Positions 16,881 through 19,745 of a DNA stretch of 19,745 bases are shown here, in pieces. The position numbers and the translations under genes were made by a program. Position 1 is the first letter of the stretch, and each line of letters opens with the position of its first letter. Source of the DNA: CAZOZP01 sp964584325. GTDB lineage: Bacteria > Bacteroidota > Ignavibacteria > Ignavibacteriales > Melioribacteraceae. The stretch is taken from contig CAZOZP010000059.1 of NCBI GenBank assembly GCA_964584325.1, forward strand, positions 1 through 19,745, written 5' to 3'. The notes below the pieces were generated by a model that made no database searches, had not been told where the DNA came from, and was given only the letters and a program-made list of their open reading frames with translations.

Positions 16881-17435
16881 CTACATTTCCATTCCGGTAT
16901 ATTCAGTTTCAATTTCAATAATGGAATGGTCTTCTTCAATATAATTTCTTGCACTTGAAAATTCATATTCTTCCGGTGTCCCGGTCAGATTAAACCTTAC
17001 CGGCAGAGAATGAATATATTTTAGCAATTTCCAGAGCTGTCTTTCATTTTTAACAGCTTCTTCCTCAAAACCTTCTTCCCAGACAACTCCGTGAGGATGT
17101 ACATTGTTAGGTTTGGCAATATTTTCTGGATGAGAAAATAATGATTTATTGTTACACGCGAGGTAGTCAAGAATATCTGAACCGGAAACTGACTTAATCC
17201 GGGATATCAGAAAAGGAAGGCTCCCGGTTTCAGAATTATTTTCAATCACAATTTGAAACGATTCAGGCATAATAACATATCCAATCAGTCTGAATCCGGA
17301 CTCCTTAATTAATGTATCTGCGATTCGAATAAGTTTTATGCTTAAATTTCTGTTAGTAAAAAGTCTGATACCCTTCAGTACATAAATTTTAACTGAAAAA
17401 ATATTTCTCTCAATAAGAATACTTCCTCTGCCCAT
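16881..17435 (-). CDS. Y1 (IS200/REP-type) transposase-like protein without HUH motif
   Basis: The 184-residue protein has the layout of the small Y1-transposase/RAYT family: a first strand VKIYVLKGIRLF, the region GYVIMPESFQIVIE at 52-65, a middle VVWEEGFEEEAV, and the C-terminal KYIHSLPVRFNL plus PEEYEFSSARNY (154-165). The family's catalytic HUH motif normally sits at MPNHVH or MPEHVH; here it reads MPESFQ, so both metal-binding His are gone (Ser59, Gln61). It is intact and has a good Shine-Dalgarno (AGGGG, 7 bases before ATG), which argues for a retained non-transposing role such as nucleic-acid binding. It starts 18 bp after batE and appears to be the last gene of that operon. No terminal repeats or target-site duplications were seen. 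Family assignment is from motif layout only. Confidence 0.72.
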   Translation of the reverse strand: MGRGSILIERNIFSVKIYVLKGIRLFTNRNLSIKLIRIADTLIKESGFRLIGYVIMPESFQIVIENNSETGSLPFLISRIKSVSGSDILDYLACNNKSLFSHPENIAKPNNVHPHGVVWEEGFEEEAVKNERQLWKLLKYIHSLPVRFNLTGTPEEYEFSSARNYIEEDHSIIEIETEYTGMEM

Positions 17436-17453
17436 TTTGTCCCCTATAACAAA

Positions 17454-18206
17454 TTAGATTTTTGAAAAACTCTCCTTTTTTATCCAGCCCACTTTATTAT
17501 CGAATAATTTAATTTTATACCATTCTTTAAAGCTATCTTCAATTACAAATTTAATACCCTCGTGAACCACGAAAGCATCCTTACTTGTATCGTCAGGTGA
17601 GGTTTTAACTGTGTAAGCTTTTTCGGTAAGTATTCCAAAACTTATTGAGCTTGCTTTATTGTATGAATAAAGCATAATAAATATACTTATAGCCAAAAAA
17701 AGTGCCGAGGCAGAAGAGAAAATGAAAGCTACCCGCTTAAATTCATATTTCTTTGAAGAAAGGAAGAAGCCCAGTCCGGCTAAAGTAATTACCAGGAATA
17801 TCAGAACAATCCCGCTCCATCCTGTTACACTAAACATTCCTACGAAATTATCCCACCACTGAAGAATAAATATTTTAGGTAATTCATCAATTTTATCGAT
17901 GGTCTTAAAATTTGCAATTTCTAAATTATACAGTGCATCTTCGTGGCCGGGCTCAAGTTTTAAAGCTCTTTCATAATTCAGAATTGCCAGTCCTAGTTTA
18001 TTCTGTCTGAAGTAAGCGTTTCCCAGATTATAGTAAAGATCGGCACTTTCGTAGCCTTCTTTCAAAATCGATTCATAAAGCCTTGCTGAACTTTCATATT
18101 TTTTATTCTGAAATAATTCATTTGCTTCCTTAAATATACCTGAAAGTGGATTTGGACTTATTGTTGAATATGCGGCAATGAACAATAAAAAAACATATAT
18201 TTTCAT
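17454..18206 (-). CDS. batE: BatE-like TPR/SH3 membrane protein
   Basis: A 250-residue protein. The frame is open to an ATG at 18233 inside batD, but the ATG at 18206, one base after the batD stop and preceded by AGGGAAA, gives a proper signal peptide (Met-Lys-Ile-Tyr-Val, hydrophobic run), so I use it. After it come about two TPR units (24-100, with YYNLGNAYFRQNKLGLAILNYERAL-type helices), two membrane spans (about 128-149 and 157-182), and a C-terminal bacterial SH3-like domain (about 190-248) with WYKIKLFDNKVGWI. The TPRs and SH3 should face the periplasm. BatE belongs to the aerotolerance (Bat) cluster with MoxR, BatA/B von Willebrand proteins and BatD; the role is poorly defined. The tight junction with batD shows co-expression. 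Confidence 0.85.
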   Translation of the reverse strand: MKIYVFLLFIAAYSTISPNPLSGIFKEANELFQNKKYESSARLYESILKEGYESADLYYNLGNAYFRQNKLGLAILNYERALKLEPGHEDALYNLEIANFKTIDKIDELPKIFILQWWDNFVGMFSVTGWSGIVLIFLVITLAGLGFFLSSKKYEFKRVAFIFSSASALFLAISIFIMLYSYNKASSISFGILTEKAYTVKTSPDDTSKDAFVVHEGIKFVIEDSFKEWYKIKLFDNKVGWIKKESFSKI

Positions 18207-18207
18207 T

Positions 18208-19745
18208 TTACTTTCCCTTAATTGCATCTTCAAGTTCTATTAGTAAATCAATTGTTTCTTTATTTATTCCAATACTTGATTCTCGCGTAACAGATGACGG
18301 AGCAAAACGGGCAAACTCACACTTATCGATTATTTCAATCACTTTAGCAGCTAAATCAGTTTTTACTCCTTTGTTTAAAAGTAAGCTTTTAACGTTTTCG
18401 ACTGTAAATTCAGATTTTCTTAAACCTAGCTTATCTTCCAGATATCCGGCAACTGCTTTGGAGATTTCAGAATAAAAAGATGTATAGTCTCCCTTGACAT
18501 ACGATTTCTCAGCTTCTTTTAATCTCTTTCTTGCTGCCTTTTCGGCTTTTCTGTATCTGAGTTCGGAAATATTAGCCGAAAGCTTTTCTTTGCGTTTCAT
18601 TAGAAGCACAAAAACTGCGAATGCAGAAAGTGAAAATATGGCACCGACTGTGAACCAATTTTGAAAATATGCTTTGTCAGATTTTCTCTTAAAAATCAGG
18701 TCTGATGTTTTAATAAATCTTATATCTCGGTTAAGCATCCGAATGTCTTCCTTGCCCGGAATAGCAGCAGATGAGGCAAAATCGGATGCTGTTCCTGTTA
18801 CATCAATGCTGATGTCATCTGTTTTTACTTCAGTATATTTTCTGGTTTGAGGATTGAAATAAGAAAACCTGATTCCCTCTATGATATTTTTACCCGGTGT
18901 ACGGGGTATAAGCAAGTATTCGACTGTTTTGGTGCCGTTGATAATATTTGTTTTATCAATATTATCTTGAGTTTTGGGTTCATATTTTTCAATACCTTCA
19001 GGAAATTCAGGTTCAGGAATTGAAAGAAGAGAAATATTACCTTTTCCTTCAACAGCTATTTTTAGAGAAAAAGTCTCGTTTACTTTCATTTTTGTGATTG
19101 GCATATCAATTTTAATCTTAAAATCGCCGACATTACCGTTGAAAGATTCCGGGGCACCGTTTTCCGGAAGAGGAAGAGAATTTATTATTATTTCATTTGA
19201 TTTAACAGAGGCCAGCACACGTTCTGAGCGACCGAAAAAAGGATTATCAAAAAAACTGTCGAAAGGGTCAACAGAACGTGTTTTTTTCTTGGGAATTGTT
19301 ACCGGAATTTTCAGTTCAAGCGGTGTAACTGATAGTTTGCCTGTCTGATTAGGAAATAATGCAATTTTATAAAGAACGGCAGTACTATACTTAATTCCAT
19401 TGTACATCTCGCTCTCAAGCCTTGGATTTTTTGGAATTTCAAGCTGTTCTGACCAGAAACCCTGAAAAGCCGGAAGTTTTTCTACATTGAAATCAGAAAT
19501 ATTAAGTCTGGTGTAGATCTTAAATGTTATGGTTATTTGCTCTCCTTTGTAGGCAGTTGTTTTATCAGGAATTGCTCGTAAAAACAGGTTTTCCGCAAGT
19601 TCCTGTCCGGTTAAGTCAGAAGAAGCATTCTGTTGAGGACGGGCAGAGCCTTTGGTAATGGTTACTTTTACGGGATCTGTCTTTAATTGTTTGCCCTCAT
19701 AAGTTATTGTTGCCGGATAAATTGTATAATCGCCTGTTTCGGCCT
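18208..19745 (-). CDS. batD: BatD-like aerotolerance protein, N-terminus beyond the window
   Basis: The minus-strand frame is open from the right edge to the stop at 18208, 512 codons; an internal Met at 19407 is not the start, because the coding sense clearly continues upstream with TIYPATITYEGKQ and NLFLRAIPDKTTAYKGEQ. The visible protein has several immunoglobulin-like periplasmic beta domains, a Ser/Pro-containing linker with FDSFFDNPFFG, one membrane span near 18600-18660 (WFTVGAIFSLSAFAVFVLLM), and a cytoplasmic, charged helical C-terminal domain. This is the BatD (oxygen-tolerance) layout; the usual length is near 600, so perhaps 70-100 residues are missing. It is joined to batE by a 1-bp gap. 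Upstream Bat genes such as moxR, batA and batB would be expected past the right edge. Confidence 0.85.
   Translation of the reverse strand, partial: AETGDYTIYPATITYEGKQLKTDPVKVTITKGSARPQQNASSDLTGQELAENLFLRAIPDKTTAYKGEQITITFKIYTRLNISDFNVEKLPAFQGFWSEQLEIPKNPRLESEMYNGIKYSTAVLYKIALFPNQTGKLSVTPLELKIPVTIPKKKTRSVDPFDSFFDNPFFGRSERVLASVKSNEIIINSLPLPENGAPESFNGNVGDFKIKIDMPITKMKVNETFSLKIAVEGKGNISLLSIPEPEFPEGIEKYEPKTQDNIDKTNIINGTKTVEYLLIPRTPGKNIIEGIRFSYFNPQTRKYTEVKTDDISIDVTGTASDFASSAAIPGKEDIRMLNRDIRFIKTSDLIFKRKSDKAYFQNWFTVGAIFSLSAFAVFVLLMKRKEKLSANISELRYRKAEKAARKRLKEAEKSYVKGDYTSFYSEISKAVAGYLEDKLGLRKSEFTVENVKSLLLNKGVKTDLAAKVIEIIDKCEFARFAPSSVTRESSIGINKETIDLLIELEDAIKGK

Noticed and set aside
18205..18233. Longer batE start at 18233
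   Set aside because: It would overlap batD by 26 bp and add nine residues before an otherwise clean signal peptide; the ATG at 18206 has the better Shine-Dalgarno and spacing.
18974..19348. 124-codon plus-strand frame
   Set aside because: It is fully antisense to batD, which has strong domain evidence and continues past the window edge.
1..19745. CRISPR arrays, insertion sequences, phage genes, long tandem repeats
   Set aside because: Reading both strands showed no regularly spaced repeats, active transposase with terminal repeats, integrase or structural phage gene.

Overview
The window looks like a housekeeping-plus-accessory stretch from an AT-rich Gram-negative bacterium of the Bacteroidota/FCB group, quite possibly an Ignavibacteria-type lineage. 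This is an inference from gene content: a BatD-BatE aerotolerance pair, a CBM9-like/DUF5916 outer-membrane protein, a LytS/LytTR pair and PhoH with an N-terminal PIN domain. Recognisable Shine-Dalgarno sequences precede several genes, which is less typical of classical Bacteroidales. No plasmid, phage, insertion sequence, CRISPR array or rRNA was seen, and coding density is high with no gene-free stretch over 300 bases.

Left part (1-5143, all minus strand). Reading leftwards: a small MORN-repeat putative lipoprotein, a 172-residue membrane protein with a TTG start, a cNMP-binding/GAF/ATPase sensor kinase, miaA, and a GT2-like glycosyltransferase cut by the left edge. The last three are tightly packed (2-bp gap, then a 14-bp overlap). 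The sensor kinase keeps its ATP-binding motifs but has Gln where the H-box phosphoacceptor His should be.

Middle (5284-13694). A plus-strand PIN-PhoH ATPase gene ends exactly where the convergent LytTR regulator gene ends, so the two stop codons abut as TGATCA. The regulator and its LytS-type kinase overlap by 4 bp. Divergent from them, across about 170 bp, lies a three-gene operon of exported proteins: a GH13 neopullulanase/cyclomaltodextrinase-like amylase, an esterase-D-fold hydrolase and a CBM9-like/DUF5916 outer-membrane protein. No SusC/SusD pair is in view. The divergent intergenic region holds TGTCC direct repeats at a 21-bp pitch in front of a TAnnTTTG-like promoter box, so the two-component system may control the glycan operon.

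Right part (13859-19745). rsgA (ribosome-assembly GTPase) and an NCS2 purine permease run on the plus strand. On the minus strand, reading leftwards, are batD (cut by the right edge), batE, a Y1-transposase-like protein that has lost its HUH motif, then a promoter, a CAU-anticodon tRNA, secG 19 bp behind it, and a good intrinsic terminator.

The most notable items are two proteins that keep a family fold but lack the key catalytic residues (the His-less kinase and the HUH-less transposase relative), and the possible LytTR-controlled amylase/esterase/DUF5916 operon. I did not find a clearly new multi-gene defence or mobile system.
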